From Streptomyces acidicola (GTDB lineage Bacteria > Actinomycetota > Actinomycetes > Streptomycetales > Streptomycetaceae), in NCBI RefSeq assembly GCF_009377235.1, contig NZ_VMNX01000034.1:1-53276 (forward strand): DNA of 53,276 bases. The letters run 5' to 3'. Every line of letters starts with the position of its first letter. Position 1 is the stretch's first letter. The notes below the pieces were generated by a model that was not told where the DNA came from, ran no database searches, and saw only the letters and a list, made by a program, of their open reading frames with translations. Positions 7,324-16,807 of this stretch are shown here, piece by piece. The position numbers were made by a program, and so were the translations under genes.

Positions 7324-8786
7324 GCCGCACCCGGGTCCGGCCCGAGGACCTGTTCTGCGCACGCTGTCACCGGAACGTCCGTCTCGGAGCCGCCCACTGG
7401 CCCGAGGGCTACCTGTGCTCCGCCTGCTACGACCACGCGTTGGAAACTTATGGGCAGTGCGTCGGCTGCGGCGTCGACCGTCTCACCCCCGGCATCGCAC
7501 CGGACGGCGGCCGGTGGTGCACCAACTGCGCGGGCGGCCTGGGTGAGTTCCATTGCGAACGCTGCGGCCGCGAGGCCCGCCGCTACCTGCGCGGAGCGTG
7601 CGGGAACTGCGTCCTGGCCGAACGCCTGGAAGAGCTCCTTGACAACGGCGCCGGCCTCGTCCGGCCCGAACTTGTTCCCTTCTTCGACGAGGTCAGGTCC
7701 GTGCCCCGCCCCAAGGCAACGCTGACCTGGGTCGGCAAGCCACACGTTCAGCAAATCCTGCGCGCCCTCGCCCGCAGCGAAGTGCCCCTCACCCACGAGG
7801 GATTGAGCACGCTGTCGCCCTGGCGGTCGGTCGCCCACGTCCGTGACCTGCTCATGCACACCAGCATCCTGCCGCACCGCGACCGGCACCTTCTGCTCTT
7901 CGAACGCCGACTGCCCGAATGGCTCGACACCATCGAGGACATCGAACACCGCCAGCTCCTGAACCGCTTCGCCACCTGGCACCTGTTGCGCAAGCTCCGG
8001 GCCACCGCCGCCAAGCGGCCCCTCGGCCCCGGGGCCGTCAAATCCGCCCGCACCCAGCTCATACAGGCAGCCGCCTTCCTCACCTGGCTCGCCGAACGGG
8101 ACCGCGCCGTCGGCGAGTGCACCCAGGCCGACCTCGACGCCTGGTTCGCCCAGGACGCCACCGCCCTCCGCGTCGTCAAAGCATTCCTGCGCTGGAGCAT
8201 GGACCACCAGGTCATGCCCCGGTTGAGGGTCCCCACGATCCGCACGGAGAACCCGGCCCCGATCAGCCAGCACCACCGCATCGCCCTGATCCGCAAGGTC
8301 ATGACCAGCAACGACCTCCCGCTCATGGAGCGGATCGCGGCCGCCCTGATCCTTCTCTATGCCCAGCCGGTCCGTCGGCTCGGCCGGCTCACCGTCCACG
8401 ACGTCCAGCACGACGGTGACCTGGTCGCACTTCTCCTCGGCGATCCGCCCACACCGGTTCCCGAGCCCCTCGCTGGTCTGCTCGTCGACTACATACGTGA
8501 CGGACGGCCGAATCGGCCAGGCGGCAGCCTTCCCACCAGCGACTGGCTCTTCCCCGGACGCAGAGCCGGACAGCCCATGGACCCCGCCACCCTCGGCAAG
8601 CGACTCGCTGCCGTGGGCATCCCCACCCTCCACGGCCGGACCGCCACCCTGCGACAACTCGTCCTCCAGGCGCCGCCCTCGGTCGTTGCAGGGATGCTCG
8701 GCTATCACGCCGTTCACACCGAGGCCGTCGCCGCGCAGGCCGGAGGCACCTGGAAGAAGTACGCACCCGGCGACCACACCCGATGA
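7320..8786 (+). CDS. Zinc-finger protein fused to a degenerate tyrosine-recombinase-like domain
   Basis: 488 aa. The first 110 residues hold several CxxC pairs (C13/C16, C33/C36, C47/C50, then CTNC, CERC, CGNC), suggesting multiple zinc knuckles. The remainder resembles a phage-integrase fold. AQPVRRLGRLTVHDV is at the box I Arg position, DWLFPGRRAGQP precedes box II, and GRTATLRQLV stands where HxxR is expected, with His replaced. After LGYHAVHTEA there is no Tyr at the usual nucleophile distance; the nearest is in KKYAPG. It is probably catalytically inactive and a DNA-binding partner of the first recombinase. It is ATGA-coupled at both ends. Confidence 0.7.
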   Translation: MSRTRVRPEDLFCARCHRNVRLGAAHWPEGYLCSACYDHALETYGQCVGCGVDRLTPGIAPDGGRWCTNCAGGLGEFHCERCGREARRYLRGACGNCVLAERLEELLDNGAGLVRPELVPFFDEVRSVPRPKATLTWVGKPHVQQILRALARSEVPLTHEGLSTLSPWRSVAHVRDLLMHTSILPHRDRHLLLFERRLPEWLDTIEDIEHRQLLNRFATWHLLRKLRATAAKRPLGPGAVKSARTQLIQAAAFLTWLAERDRAVGECTQADLDAWFAQDATALRVVKAFLRWSMDHQVMPRLRVPTIRTENPAPISQHHRIALIRKVMTSNDLPLMERIAAALILLYAQPVRRLGRLTVHDVQHDGDLVALLLGDPPTPVPEPLAGLLVDYIRDGRPNRPGGSLPTSDWLFPGRRAGQPMDPATLGKRLAAVGIPTLHGRTATLRQLVLQAPPSVVAGMLGYHAVHTEAVAAQAGGTWKKYAPGDHTR

Positions 8787-9364
8787 AACGATCCGCGCAG
8801 AACCTCACCGGAGGAGACAGTAGCCCGATGTCCGCCAAACGCTCACTCACGCGCGCATTCACCGAATTCGCGCAGCCCTTTGGAAGCCACGGTGGCCGGA
8901 GGCCACGTCCGCTTGACCTCTTCCTTCTGGAAGGCACCGCCCCCGAAACAGCGCGGACAGTGGTTGAAGAGGTGATCCGGGAGGTGGCACCTGACGCGGC
9001 TTCGACGGACATTGATCTCATTTCCGACCTCCCCTGGCCTTCGGATGCCCAGACCGCCCTCACCGCCATCGCCGACGCGACGGGGGCTCAGGAAGGGGAG
9101 ACAGCCGTAGTCCTGGACCTGACGGACGAGCGGCAGCGCGAATGGTTCATTACCCTCGTGCCGCACACCATCTCCGCAGAGATCTGGGGGCCGACGGGAT
9201 CAGGAGTCTCCTTCTCCGCAAGCGACACCGGATCGGCGATCGGGTGGAGGTTGCCCGCTGAGCGGTGGGAGAGGGTCCGCGCGAGGCTAAGCCACCGAGA
9301 CATCGATCCCGACACCGCAACACAAAGGGCTACCCGAGGCCGCCCTGACAAATACTCGCAGTAA
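8783..9364 (+). CDS. Hypothetical protein, possible cargo of the recombinase module
   Basis: 193 aa from ATG 8783 (overlapping the previous stop), or 178 aa from ATG 8828, which has a better SD (GGAGGAG at 8811-8817). There is no signal peptide or membrane segment. It is soluble and acidic, with mixed alpha/beta character (VVLDLTDERQREWFITLV, then a Ser/Gly-rich strand region). I do not recognise the family. Its position as the last gene of the coupled recombinase operon suggests cargo or an accessory function. Confidence 0.6.
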   Translation: MKRSAQNLTGGDSSPMSAKRSLTRAFTEFAQPFGSHGGRRPRPLDLFLLEGTAPETARTVVEEVIREVAPDAASTDIDLISDLPWPSDAQTALTAIADATGAQEGETAVVLDLTDERQREWFITLVPHTISAEIWGPTGSGVSFSASDTGSAIGWRLPAERWERVRARLSHRDIDPDTATQRATRGRPDKYSQ

Positions 9365-9469
9365 TTGGAAGCAGCGCAAGCGCTCGATCACAGGTCACCT
9401 GATCACAGACTCCTACCAGTGGATCCCTCTGTTCGGTGCGAGCTGGCGACCCAGCGGCCCGTTGGGGAC

Positions 9470-10738
9470 TTACCTGGCGATCCCAGGTGTGGGAGTGCGG
9501 TGCACGGTGCCGTCCTGCATGACGAAGTCGATGCCCGCGACGGCCGTGATGTCGTCGAAGGGGTCGGCCGGCAGTGCGACCAGATCGGCGGTCGCGCCGG
9601 GCTGGAGGCGTCCGAGGTCAGGCCGGTCGAGCAGGTCGGCGGCGACGCTGGTGGCAGCGCGAAGGGCCCGCACGGTGGCGATACCGGACTTGACCATCGC
9701 CGGAAACTCGCGCCAGTTGTCGGCGTGCGGAAACATGCCGGCGTCGGTGCCGAACGCGATGCGCACGTTGCTCGCGGCCACGTTGTGTGCGGACTCCCGG
9801 AGTTGGTCGGCGTAGCGGGTGAACTTCACCCGTTCCGCCGGATCTTTACCCTCCCAGTAGCTGTCGTCGTCGAGGTGGTCGAGCGCATCGAGGACCATGA
9901 ACTGGGTCGGCACGAGGAACACGCCCCGTTCTGTCATCTGGGTCAGGGTCGACGCCGAAGCGAGGTTGCCGTGCTCGATCGAGCGAGCACCGGCGGTGAC
10001 GGCACGCGAGACGCCCTCGTCGCCATAGGCATGCGGCGTGCAGGGGATGCCCAGTTCGCGGGCCGTGGCGACCAGCGCGTTCATCTCCTCCTGGGTGTAG
10101 GTGGTCTGTGTGGGATCGTCCGAGGGAGTGGCGAAGCCGCCGGTGGCGCCGAACTTGATCCAGTCGGCGCCGGCACGGATGTTCTCGCGCACCCTGCGCG
10201 TGATCTCGTCCGCGCCGTCTGCCAGGGCGCCGATCTCGCGGTTGAAGTGTGACGCGAGCAACGTCGAGGCGTCGCCATGCGCGCCCCGCGCGGAGATCAG
10301 GTACGGCGCGACGATCATCCGCGGCCCCACGATGTGACCACAGTTAATGGCGTCGCGCAGTTGCAGCGTGACCGGCTCGGCGGCGAAGGTGGCCAGATCG
10401 CGGATCGTGGTGAAGCCACGGTGGAGCAGGTTACGCAGTACCGGCAAGGCACTCAGCGCGATCGCCGCAGACCCGTCGGACACGAAGGCCCGCAGGAGTC
10501 GGCTGGGATCGACGGTGGTGTGGATGTGGCAGTCGATCAGTCCCGGCAGCATCATGCGATCGCCGAGTTCGACCACCTCTGCGCCGGCGCGATCGACAGC
10601 CGGTCCCACCTCGGCGATCCGACCGTCGCGCACCGCCACCTCGGTGTGCCCGGAGGGCCGGTCCGCGAGTCCGTCCCAGCTCCGGTCGGCGATCAGCACC
10701 ACCGCGCCCCGTTCCGTGCCACAGCTACGTCTTGTCAC
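9470..10738 (-). CDS. Metal-dependent amidohydrolase (imidazolonepropionase/prolidase-like)
   Basis: 422 aa from GTG 10738, preceded by GGAGGG with a 7-nt spacer. A GTG at 10765 is an alternative without an SD. All amidohydrolase-1 metal and catalytic positions are visible: HxH in LIDCHIHTTV, the carboxylated Lys in DWIKFGATGG, His in CTPHAYG, His in SIEHGNLA and Asp in IAFGTDAGM. The C-terminal LQPGATADLVAL strand returns to the small beta-sandwich domain. Members cleave cyclic amides, dipeptides or aryl amides. It is monocistronic and converges with the recombinase module; the substrate is unknown. Confidence 0.85.
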   Translation of the reverse strand: MTRRSCGTERGAVVLIADRSWDGLADRPSGHTEVAVRDGRIAEVGPAVDRAGAEVVELGDRMMLPGLIDCHIHTTVDPSRLLRAFVSDGSAAIALSALPVLRNLLHRGFTTIRDLATFAAEPVTLQLRDAINCGHIVGPRMIVAPYLISARGAHGDASTLLASHFNREIGALADGADEITRRVRENIRAGADWIKFGATGGFATPSDDPTQTTYTQEEMNALVATARELGIPCTPHAYGDEGVSRAVTAGARSIEHGNLASASTLTQMTERGVFLVPTQFMVLDALDHLDDDSYWEGKDPAERVKFTRYADQLRESAHNVAASNVRIAFGTDAGMFPHADNWREFPAMVKSGIATVRALRAATSVAADLLDRPDLGRLQPGATADLVALPADPFDDITAVAGIDFVMQDGTVHRTPTPGIAR

Positions 10739-10950
10739 AGCGTTACCCTCCGCTTGCGCCCCCACCAGGTATCAATCGCTCGCCATTGGTCCGCCGGGGT
10801 CCAGGATCCAGCGCGGCGGCAGGTCACGCATCGCGTGTCGGCCGTTCGGGTCAACGCGGTGCCCGCACTGTGACCTGGTGAGACAGTGCCGAGGGCTTCA
10901 AGCCGGGCGGCGGTGGGACAGGTGAGGGGTCGACGTGGCATGGCTATGGA

Positions 10951-11604
10951 ATGTTGCACCTCGTACTCGACCTGCTGGGCACCTTCGCGTTCGCGTTGAA
11001 CGGTGCGCTCACCGCGACGCGGGTGGCACGTCTGGACATCGTCGGCGTGCTCGGGCTCGCCATGGTGACCGCTCTGGGCGGCGGCGTGCTCCGGGACGTG
11101 CTCGCCGGCGCACTGCCCCCGGCGACGTTCAGCGACTGGCGGTACCTGGCGGTCGCGGTAGCCGGCGGCATGGTCACGTTCCTGCTGTGGCGGCACCTGG
11201 AGCGCTACACGACCCTGATCACGGTGTTCGACGCGGCCGGCCTCAGTCTGTTCGCGGTCACCGGCGCGACCACCGCGCTGGAGTATCACATCGGCGCGCC
11301 GCAGGCGGTGCTGCTAGGCATGGTGACCGGGATCGGCGGCGGCACGTTGCGCGACGTGCTGGTCTTGCGCTTGCCGACGGTGCTGTACGCCGACCTGTAC
11401 GCGATCCCCGCGCTGCTGGGGGCCGGGATCACCGTCGCATGCGAACGCACCGGCGTCTACGGTGTGCCCGCGGCGCTGGGGGCGGCCGTCGGATGCTTCA
11501 TGCTGCGGATGATCGGCGACCACTACGGGCTCAACGCGCCAGGGCCGCGCCGCGCCGACGGCATCGCCGGGCCCGACGACAGCTCGGGCGACGCTGCGTC
11601 ATGA
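10951..11604 (+). CDS. TRIC-family (UPF0126) membrane cation channel
   Basis: 217 aa with about seven hydrophobic helices arranged as two similar three-helix halves. Each half carries the family signature: GGGVLRDVLAG in the first and GGGTLRDVLVL in the second. The positively charged tail from about residue 190 is cytoplasmic and disordered. Prokaryotic TRIC proteins are trimeric K+-permeable channels of the inner membrane. ATG 10951 begins at the first predicted helix; an SD is not obvious. No operon partner is visible. Confidence 0.85.
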   Translation: MLHLVLDLLGTFAFALNGALTATRVARLDIVGVLGLAMVTALGGGVLRDVLAGALPPATFSDWRYLAVAVAGGMVTFLLWRHLERYTTLITVFDAAGLSLFAVTGATTALEYHIGAPQAVLLGMVTGIGGGTLRDVLVLRLPTVLYADLYAIPALLGAGITVACERTGVYGVPAALGAAVGCFMLRMIGDHYGLNAPGPRRADGIAGPDDSSGDAAS

Positions 11605-12632
11605 CCCCATGCCATCCGACATCCGGAGAGCCGCCACAGCACGTCTACGGCCTCACGTTCGACCCGGCCGAGCGCTCGGCCCTGGAGGGCATGCTGGACA
11701 ACTGTGCCTGGCAGGCCGCCCGCTCTCACTGGTCAATCGGCCCGGTAGGCACGGAAATGGCCGCGCCGCAGTACTGCTCTACGCCCACTCAGCCATGAGG
11801 GATGAACGTGCGCAGGTCTGCGCTCGTGGCATCGTGCCGGCCATCGCCCGCCGCGGGACCCGGCACGGCACCGAACTGGGCACCTGCATAGTTTCGGCTC
11901 AATACTTCATGCCGGGCTTTGCATCCACTCGACGAGCCGAGCCCACCAGCCACCCTTCGTTCGGCCCGTAGAATATTTGGGCGCCGGGGAACATGTGTGC
12001 ATCGCTACGACGCGTCCCGTCGGGCCGGCACCGGTTGCGAGCGCGCCACCGCCTCCGCTGTGCGTGCACGCCTGCGGTCCTCGGACTCACGCGTGCATCG
12101 CTGAGGCGTTGGCACGCCCGCGAGCACTTGTTACACGTGCCAGCAGCCCTGATAGGCGACCTTCCGGCACGACCGGCAGACAGCATGTCGGCGCATGATT
12201 CCCGTCCATCAGCACCTTCATTTACGATCTGCAATATTCACAACCTTGCCACAACTGACCTCAAGGCTTTCACTTTCTCCAGAGGGGAATCGTGCGAGCA
12301 GAGGCCGTGACCGCGGGGTCGATCACGATCCAAACACCTCTTCGTCGACCTGTGAATATCCAGACATGCAGGATAGACGGGCATATCTGTCGCTGGACGT
12401 ATCTCGCTAAATGCACGTCAAGTAGTGGGTTTGGAAATTTCCCTGAGGTTGCTCGGGACGCCGAATCAATGGTTGCATCACGGCTGACCGCAGTGACGGG
12501 CAGTCACAGAACGACGCTGTGCCTGCATTCCTCGACGCTTTGAGATCGTCGACCAGGCGCGGCAAGAACAAGAACCGAGAATGGCAACCGCCTTCCCGAA
12601 CGGGTGGTGTGCGCCGGTCAGGAGGGAGCAAC
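11605..12632. other. 1-kb region without an intact gene; IS5 scrap and AT-richer segment
   Basis: About 11818-11890 on the + strand reads ARGIVPAIARRGTRHGTELG, like the segment before the C-terminal catalytic region of IS5-type transposases, then decays. From about 12215 to 12540 the base composition is clearly more AT-rich than the flanks and no frame looks coding. This stretch may be transferred DNA or regulatory sequence for the next operon. Confidence 0.4.
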
Positions 12633-13088
12633 GTGAGTTGCTCGCACGCCGAAGGATGCCCCCTTTTCCCCTTGCTCAGGGCGAGCTTGCGGGGTTGGCG
12701 CAACTACTACTGCGACAGCGAGGGGCAGTGGCACAGCTGCGCGCGCTACCAGATGGCACTCACCGGCGAGCGTGTGCCGATCAGCCTGCTGCCCAATGGG
12801 GCCCAGGCGCGACACCTCGAAGACATGGCGGGCGCGGACCCGTCCGGCGCCGCCGCACAGTCGGCAGCAACACGGTCACCTGAGCCGTCAGGACCTGTGC
12901 CCGCGACACCGGAAACCATGGCCCAGTTCGGGTCATCAGCCCCGCCCGACCCGGCCTGGCATCACCAACCGTCACCACCCGCACAGAGTCCCCAGCCTTC
13001 AGGCCATCCCACTCCACGCACACATCATGCGAGCTCGAAGCGTGGATGGTGGGCTCAAATCACCGATTGGATGAAAGGCCCCGCATGA
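12633..13088 (+). CDS. Cys-rich small protein of the YeeE/YedE operon
   Basis: 151 aa from GTG 12633, with AGGAGG just upstream; an open extension to 12519 is not conserved in character. Residues 1-60 ([33 protein letters not shown], then [14 protein letters not shown]) resemble small actinobacterial proteins with conserved Cys. The four Cys could bind a metal or cluster, or take part in sulfur relay. The C-terminal half is Pro/Ala/Ser-rich and disordered, ending in a Trp-containing segment. The stop overlaps the ATG of the transporter half (ATGA), so the three genes form one operon. Confidence 0.65.
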   Translation: MSCSHAEGCPLFPLLRASLRGWRNYYCDSEGQWHSCARYQMALTGERVPISLLPNGAQARHLEDMAGADPSGAAAQSAATRSPEPSGPVPATPETMAQFGSSAPPDPAWHHQPSPPAQSPQPSGHPTPRTHHASSKRGWWAQITDWMKGPA

Positions 13089-13741
13089 GTACCTACTGGC
13101 CCTGGTGGGCGGGCGCTATCGGGCTCGCTCTGGTCACCATCAACTACGCCCTCATCACCGATCGGTCTTTCGGGGTGTCGTCCGCGTGGGATCGCGTGTT
13201 GCACTGGCGGAGCGAACGCCGCCTTGAGCGGATGGACGAGGAGTTCGCCGACGATCAAGCTCTCGCTCAGGCGCTCGCCGTGGCTACTGCGGAGCACTTT
13301 GGCACCGGCACCGGCGCGTCCACTGTGCCGCAGGTTCCGCACGGGAAGTCGCAGCCGCTCGAAGTGGATGCCGAACCGGCGGCGAGTGAGAGCCCCGCTA
13401 CCACGAGCCTGCGCCCGGCCCCGCTCTTCACCCAGGCTGCCCTGCTGGTGTCGATCTTCCTTGGCGGGTTTATTGCCGCGGTCACCTCCGGGCGGTTCCA
13501 GCTCCGGTACGACATGGGCCCGGGCTTTCGGGACTTGGTCACCGCCAATCCGATCACCATGATCGCCCTGCTGTTCGTGGGAGGCGTGCTGGTCGGCTTT
13601 GGCACTCGGCTGGCCGGCGGGTGCAACTCCGGCCACGGACTCAACGGCTGCGGCCGGCTGCGGCCGGTCAGCATCGTCGCGACCGCCGTGTTCTTCGGCA
13701 CCGCCGTCGCGGTGTCGTTCCTCCTGTGGAAGGTGATCTGA
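13085..13741 (+). CDS. YeeE/YedE-family sulfur transporter, first half
   Basis: 218 aa. One N-terminal membrane helix (5-24) is followed by a charged cytoplasmic linker of about 75 residues, then three or four helices. [20 protein letters not shown] is the YeeE/YedE (PF04143) signature, with the Cys that relays thiosulfate in characterised members. Here the transporter is split into two genes (this one and 13741-14157), a known arrangement for the family. The long linker between helix 1 and helix 2 is unusual. TGATG coupling joins it to the second half. Confidence 0.8.
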   Translation: MSTYWPWWAGAIGLALVTINYALITDRSFGVSSAWDRVLHWRSERRLERMDEEFADDQALAQALAVATAEHFGTGTGASTVPQVPHGKSQPLEVDAEPAASESPATTSLRPAPLFTQAALLVSIFLGGFIAAVTSGRFQLRYDMGPGFRDLVTANPITMIALLFVGGVLVGFGTRLAGGCNSGHGLNGCGRLRPVSIVATAVFFGTAVAVSFLLWKVI

Positions 13742-14157
13742 TGCGTACCCGAGGCACTCTCCTGCTGGCCAACATCGTCACCGGACTGGCCCTCGGCTAT
13801 ACCGTCACCAACATCGGCTACGGGGACTACGCCGAGCTGAACCGCATGTTCACCTTCCAGGACCTGCGCATGTTCCTCTCCTTCGCCGGCGCTGTGGTGA
13901 TCATCGTGTGCGCGTTCGCTCTGCTGCGGGTCCGCCGCACCCCAGGGCGCATCCACGCCGGGGTGGTCCCCGGCGCGGTGTTGTTCGGTACGGGATGGGC
14001 GATCTCAGGCGGGTGCCCGGCAATCCCGATCACCCAGGTCGCCAGCGGATACCTGCCCGCCCTCATCACAATCGCCGGTGTCACCGTCGGTATCCGGCTG
14101 TGCCGCTGGGCCAACGCCCGATATTTCCACCTCGACCGCGGCTCCTGCGGCCTGTAA
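13741..14157 (+). CDS. YeeE/YedE-family sulfur transporter, second half
   Basis: 138 aa with four membrane helices. It carries the second family repeat, FGTGWAISGGCPAIPITQVA, with the conserved Cys. Together with the preceding gene it should form a complete inner-membrane channel for thiosulfate or a similar sulfur species. ATG 13741 overlaps the upstream stop. The operon ends here; no clear terminator hairpin was found downstream. Confidence 0.8.
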   Translation: MRTRGTLLLANIVTGLALGYTVTNIGYGDYAELNRMFTFQDLRMFLSFAGAVVIIVCAFALLRVRRTPGRIHAGVVPGAVLFGTGWAISGGCPAIPITQVASGYLPALITIAGVTVGIRLCRWANARYFHLDRGSCGL

Positions 14158-14596
14158 ACAAGGACGCACGAGCTTCCCAGGCCGATGTCACCTATCGGCC
14201 AACACTTCTTCCGGGCTGCGGCGCTGAGGCGCCAGTCCCGGCCGAGCGACAGCCCTGTCCCTCAGAAGAGCGAGAGGTTGCCGCGGGCGGTACTTGCCGG
14301 TCGGCCCGCGCAGCGTTAGCCCGTCGCCCTCAAGTCCGCCAGCGCATTCCGCAGCCCTCGCGGGCGTGGTCAGCATCGGTTCCGCTGGCGGATTCGAGGT
14401 GCTTCCGGGGCGCGCAACAAGGGCAGCGAAGGCAGATTCACACACTGAGCATGACTCGGACGCATGTGCAGGTGATTCGACCGAACCCCCTTCGGGTCGG
14501 TGATCAGACCGCCATGACCGGAGGCTGACGCAGCATCGGCACGCAGTGATCTCCAAGAAACCACGGCCACGTCTGGCTCCGGTCCGGCCGCAGGTT
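14158..14596. other. Intergenic region without a supported gene
   Basis: Convergent space between the sulfur-transport operon and the NmrA-like gene. Open frames across it are opposite-strand shadows or lack family features. No RNA gene or strong hairpin is evident. Confidence 0.5.
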
Positions 14597-15442
14597 CTAC
14601 TGGAAGGCTGGCAGGTTGCGGGCGACCCACTCGCCGAAGGGCCTGGCCGTACGGCCAAGGACGCTCTCCGTATCGGGGCTGATCGCCTGCTCGGCCGGCA
14701 GCGGGACGCCGAGGATGTCCAGGGTTCCGTCGATGACCTCTTCGGGCATGAACTGCGCCATGTGGGCTTGGGCCTGTTCGCGGGACAGTTCCACGAAGGC
14801 GACGTCCTCGCCCAGGGACTGGGAGATCACTGCGGCCTGCTGGCGCGGGCTGATGGCCTCGGGTCCGGTCAGTTCGTACGTACGGCCCGCGTGCCCCTCT
14901 TCGTGCAGTGCTGCTGCGGCGACCGCGGCAATGTCCGCCGGGTCGATGACGGGCAGGGCCACATCGCCGAACGGGGCGAAGATCGTGCGCTGGGCGCGTA
15001 CCGACTCGGCCCAAGCGAGGGCGTTGGAGGCGAATCCGCCCGGACGCAGGATCGTGAAATCGGCTCCGGAGGCGCGCACGGCGGCCTCGAAGTCACGCAG
15101 ACGGGTGTGTGAAAGGGCCTCGGGGCGGGTGGAGTTGATCTGGGAGGAGAGCAGGACAAACCGCTTGACCCCGGCGTCCAGTGCCCCGCCGATCAGGGCG
15201 TCCGGGCTTTCGCCGTGGCCGTTGAGCTCGCCTCCCAGCAGAAGGAAGAAGGAGTCGGCGCCGTCGAGCACGGGCCGCATGCTCGCACTGTTGCCGACGT
15301 CCGCCTGAGCGTGCCGGACCCCGGCAGGGAGCCCTTCGGGCTGTGGGCGTCGCGAGACGGCCACCACGTCCTCGCCCCTCTCGGCCAGCAGGGGCACCAA
15401 GGTCCGTCCGATGTTGCCCGTCGCGCCTGTCACCACGATCAT
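14597..15442 (-). CDS. NmrA/atypical-SDR NAD(P)-binding oxidoreductase
   Basis: 281 aa. The N-terminal Rossmann motif is VTGATGNIGR (residues 4-13). AVSRRPQP after strand 2 suggests NADP preference. The middle part (FVLLSSQIN, LRPGGFASN) and YELTGPEAIS are typical of NmrA-like quinone or isoflavone reductases and redox sensors. The active-site Tyr of classical SDRs is not in place. SD GAGGGG precedes ATG 15442. It is divergent from a TetR gene across an 85-bp region with TGACTGACT repeats, so it is probably repressed by that TetR and induced by an electrophile or quinone (inference). Confidence 0.8.
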   Translation of the reverse strand: MIVVTGATGNIGRTLVPLLAERGEDVVAVSRRPQPEGLPAGVRHAQADVGNSASMRPVLDGADSFFLLLGGELNGHGESPDALIGGALDAGVKRFVLLSSQINSTRPEALSHTRLRDFEAAVRASGADFTILRPGGFASNALAWAESVRAQRTIFAPFGDVALPVIDPADIAAVAAAALHEEGHAGRTYELTGPEAISPRQQAAVISQSLGEDVAFVELSREQAQAHMAQFMPEEVIDGTLDILGVPLPAEQAISPDTESVLGRTARPFGEWVARNLPAFQ

Positions 15443-15459
15443 GACGATCCCCTCGAATT

Positions 15460-15537
15460 AGTTAGTTGACTGACTTACTTCGGGGACCGTAGCACGGCTT
15501 CACGGGTCGTTGTCTATAGTGAGTTGGGTGACTGACT
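15460..15537. promoter_or_regulatory. Divergent promoter/operator with two TGACTGACT boxes
   Basis: An imperfect palindrome (AGTTAGTTGACTGACT, 12 of 16 symmetric) lies at 15460-15475. A second TGACTGACT copy at 15529-15537 overlaps the TetR start codon. TATAGT at 15515-15520 is a good -10 placed 7 bp before GTG 15528, so the TetR mRNA is probably leaderless. The two boxes fit repression of both divergent genes. Confidence 0.5.
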
Positions 15538-16130
15538 CAGTGAAGCCTCGGGCGCGAGCGGCCGACAAGCGCCGACGACTCGCAACCGAAGCGGCCCGGA
15601 TCCTGCACGAGCAGGGCGTCGAGCGCACCACCCTCGCCGACATCGCACGCGCGGCCGACGTTCCCGTCGGGAACGTCTACTACTACTTCAAGACCAAGGA
15701 CGAACTGGTCCTGGCCGCGCTCTCCGAGCACAGCGCACACCTGGACGAACTCACCAACCGCCTGGACCAGTTGCCCGACCCGCGCGACCGCCTCAAGACC
15801 CTGATCGAGGCATGGATCGACCAGCGCGAAGTCGCCGCCCGCTACGGCTGCCCCACCGGCACCCTCGCCGTCGAACTCGACAAACGCGCCGACGGGACCC
15901 TCGACGCGGAGGCCGGAACAGTGGTCCGGCGCCTGCTGGAGTGGTCCGGAGACCAGTTCCGCGCCCTGGGCCTGTCCGACCCGGACGACCACGCCCTCAC
16001 CCTCATCTCCGCTTATCAGGGCATGTCGCTCCTGGCCAATGCCCTACGCGATCCGGACATCATGGCCCGCCAGGGAGCCCGCCTCCTCCACTGGCTCGAC
16101 TCCCTTGAGGCCCCCGACCAGACCACCTGA
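15528..16130 (+). CDS. TetR-family regulator, divergent from the NmrA-like oxidoreductase
   Basis: 200 aa from GTG 15528. No SD is present and a -10 hexamer lies just upstream, which suggests leaderless translation; a TTG at 15510 is less likely. The HTH is TTLADIARAADVPVGNVYYY followed by FKTKDEL, a classic TetR domain (about 20-70). The ligand domain contains GCPTGTLAVELDKR, as in TetR_C members that sit beside NAD(P)-dependent oxidoreductases. It likely controls itself and the divergent gene. Confidence 0.85.
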   Translation: MTDSVKPRARAADKRRRLATEAARILHEQGVERTTLADIARAADVPVGNVYYYFKTKDELVLAALSEHSAHLDELTNRLDQLPDPRDRLKTLIEAWIDQREVAARYGCPTGTLAVELDKRADGTLDAEAGTVVRRLLEWSGDQFRALGLSDPDDHALTLISAYQGMSLLANALRDPDIMARQGARLLHWLDSLEAPDQTT

Positions 16131-16807
16131 CCCAGAGGGCAATCACCGGCCGGACCACTCACCCGCCCGGGCAAGCAGGTCTGGCGAGAGTCCGGTATCG
16201 GCGGTCCCGACGACACCGGACAGCTCCAGGCCCGGATCACCACACTCGAACAGCAGGTCGTCGACCTGGAACTCAAGATCCAGGACCGTGACGACGACCT
16301 CGCCGCCGCCGCGCAGCCAACCGCGAACTGATGAGGCCCACGACGGACCCGTCGGCAGCTGCGCCACGGGCCGCGCGAGGGCGATTTCCACCGGCCACTC
16401 CACTCCATCAGCCTGCACCTTTGGGACACTGGCCGCCTGCCGACGCACTCCCGCACGGCCAGCAGGCGGCCCGGGCGGCACAACTGCTGCAGTACAGCCG
16501 TCCCGCCGGGAGCACAGCAGCACCCGCCCGTCCGCGTGCACGGCGAACTGGCGCGGTAGCCATCCCACTTCGGCTCCGCTGCCTACCCGGCGGGCAGCGC
16601 AGGGCTGTCCACGGCCACGGCCACGGTCAGCATCGGCTCGGGCAAGGAACACGTCATACTGCGATGCCTTCCACGCACGATCACAGCCACGGCGCACAGT
16701 TGCCGGGTGTGGAATCGCATCCTTGCCCAGTGCTGTCACCGGATGGACACCTCAGGCGATTAGCAGGTCAAGCGGCGACCGGGAGTTCGGTGGGGAAGGC
16801 CGTGCTC
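16131..16807. other. Gene-free region with a DUF6262-like remnant
   Basis: Apart from the short remnant at 16170-16331 I find no coding signal. The overlapping frames on both strands have arbitrary composition. The region lies between the TetR gene and a dead IS110 copy. Confidence 0.45.
16170..16331 (+). pseudogene. Remnant of a DUF6262/TnpC-like transposon accessory protein
   Basis: The frame reads GKQVWRESGIGGPDDTGQLQ, then ARITTLEQQVVDLELKIQDR and DDDLAAAA to TGA 16329-16331. This is the C-terminal coiled coil of the small proteins found beside Tn554-type tyrosine recombinases. A frameshift in the last residues removed the usual ANREL ending, and the N-terminal half is absent. Confidence 0.5.

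Noticed and set aside
9370..9420. CAGGTCACCTG palindrome as a terminator between convergent genes
   Set aside because: The stem is only five bp and no U-run follows; too weak to call.
16143..16739. 198-codon minus-strand frame
   Set aside because: The sense strand contains a DUF6262-like remnant, and the frame has no recognisable motif.
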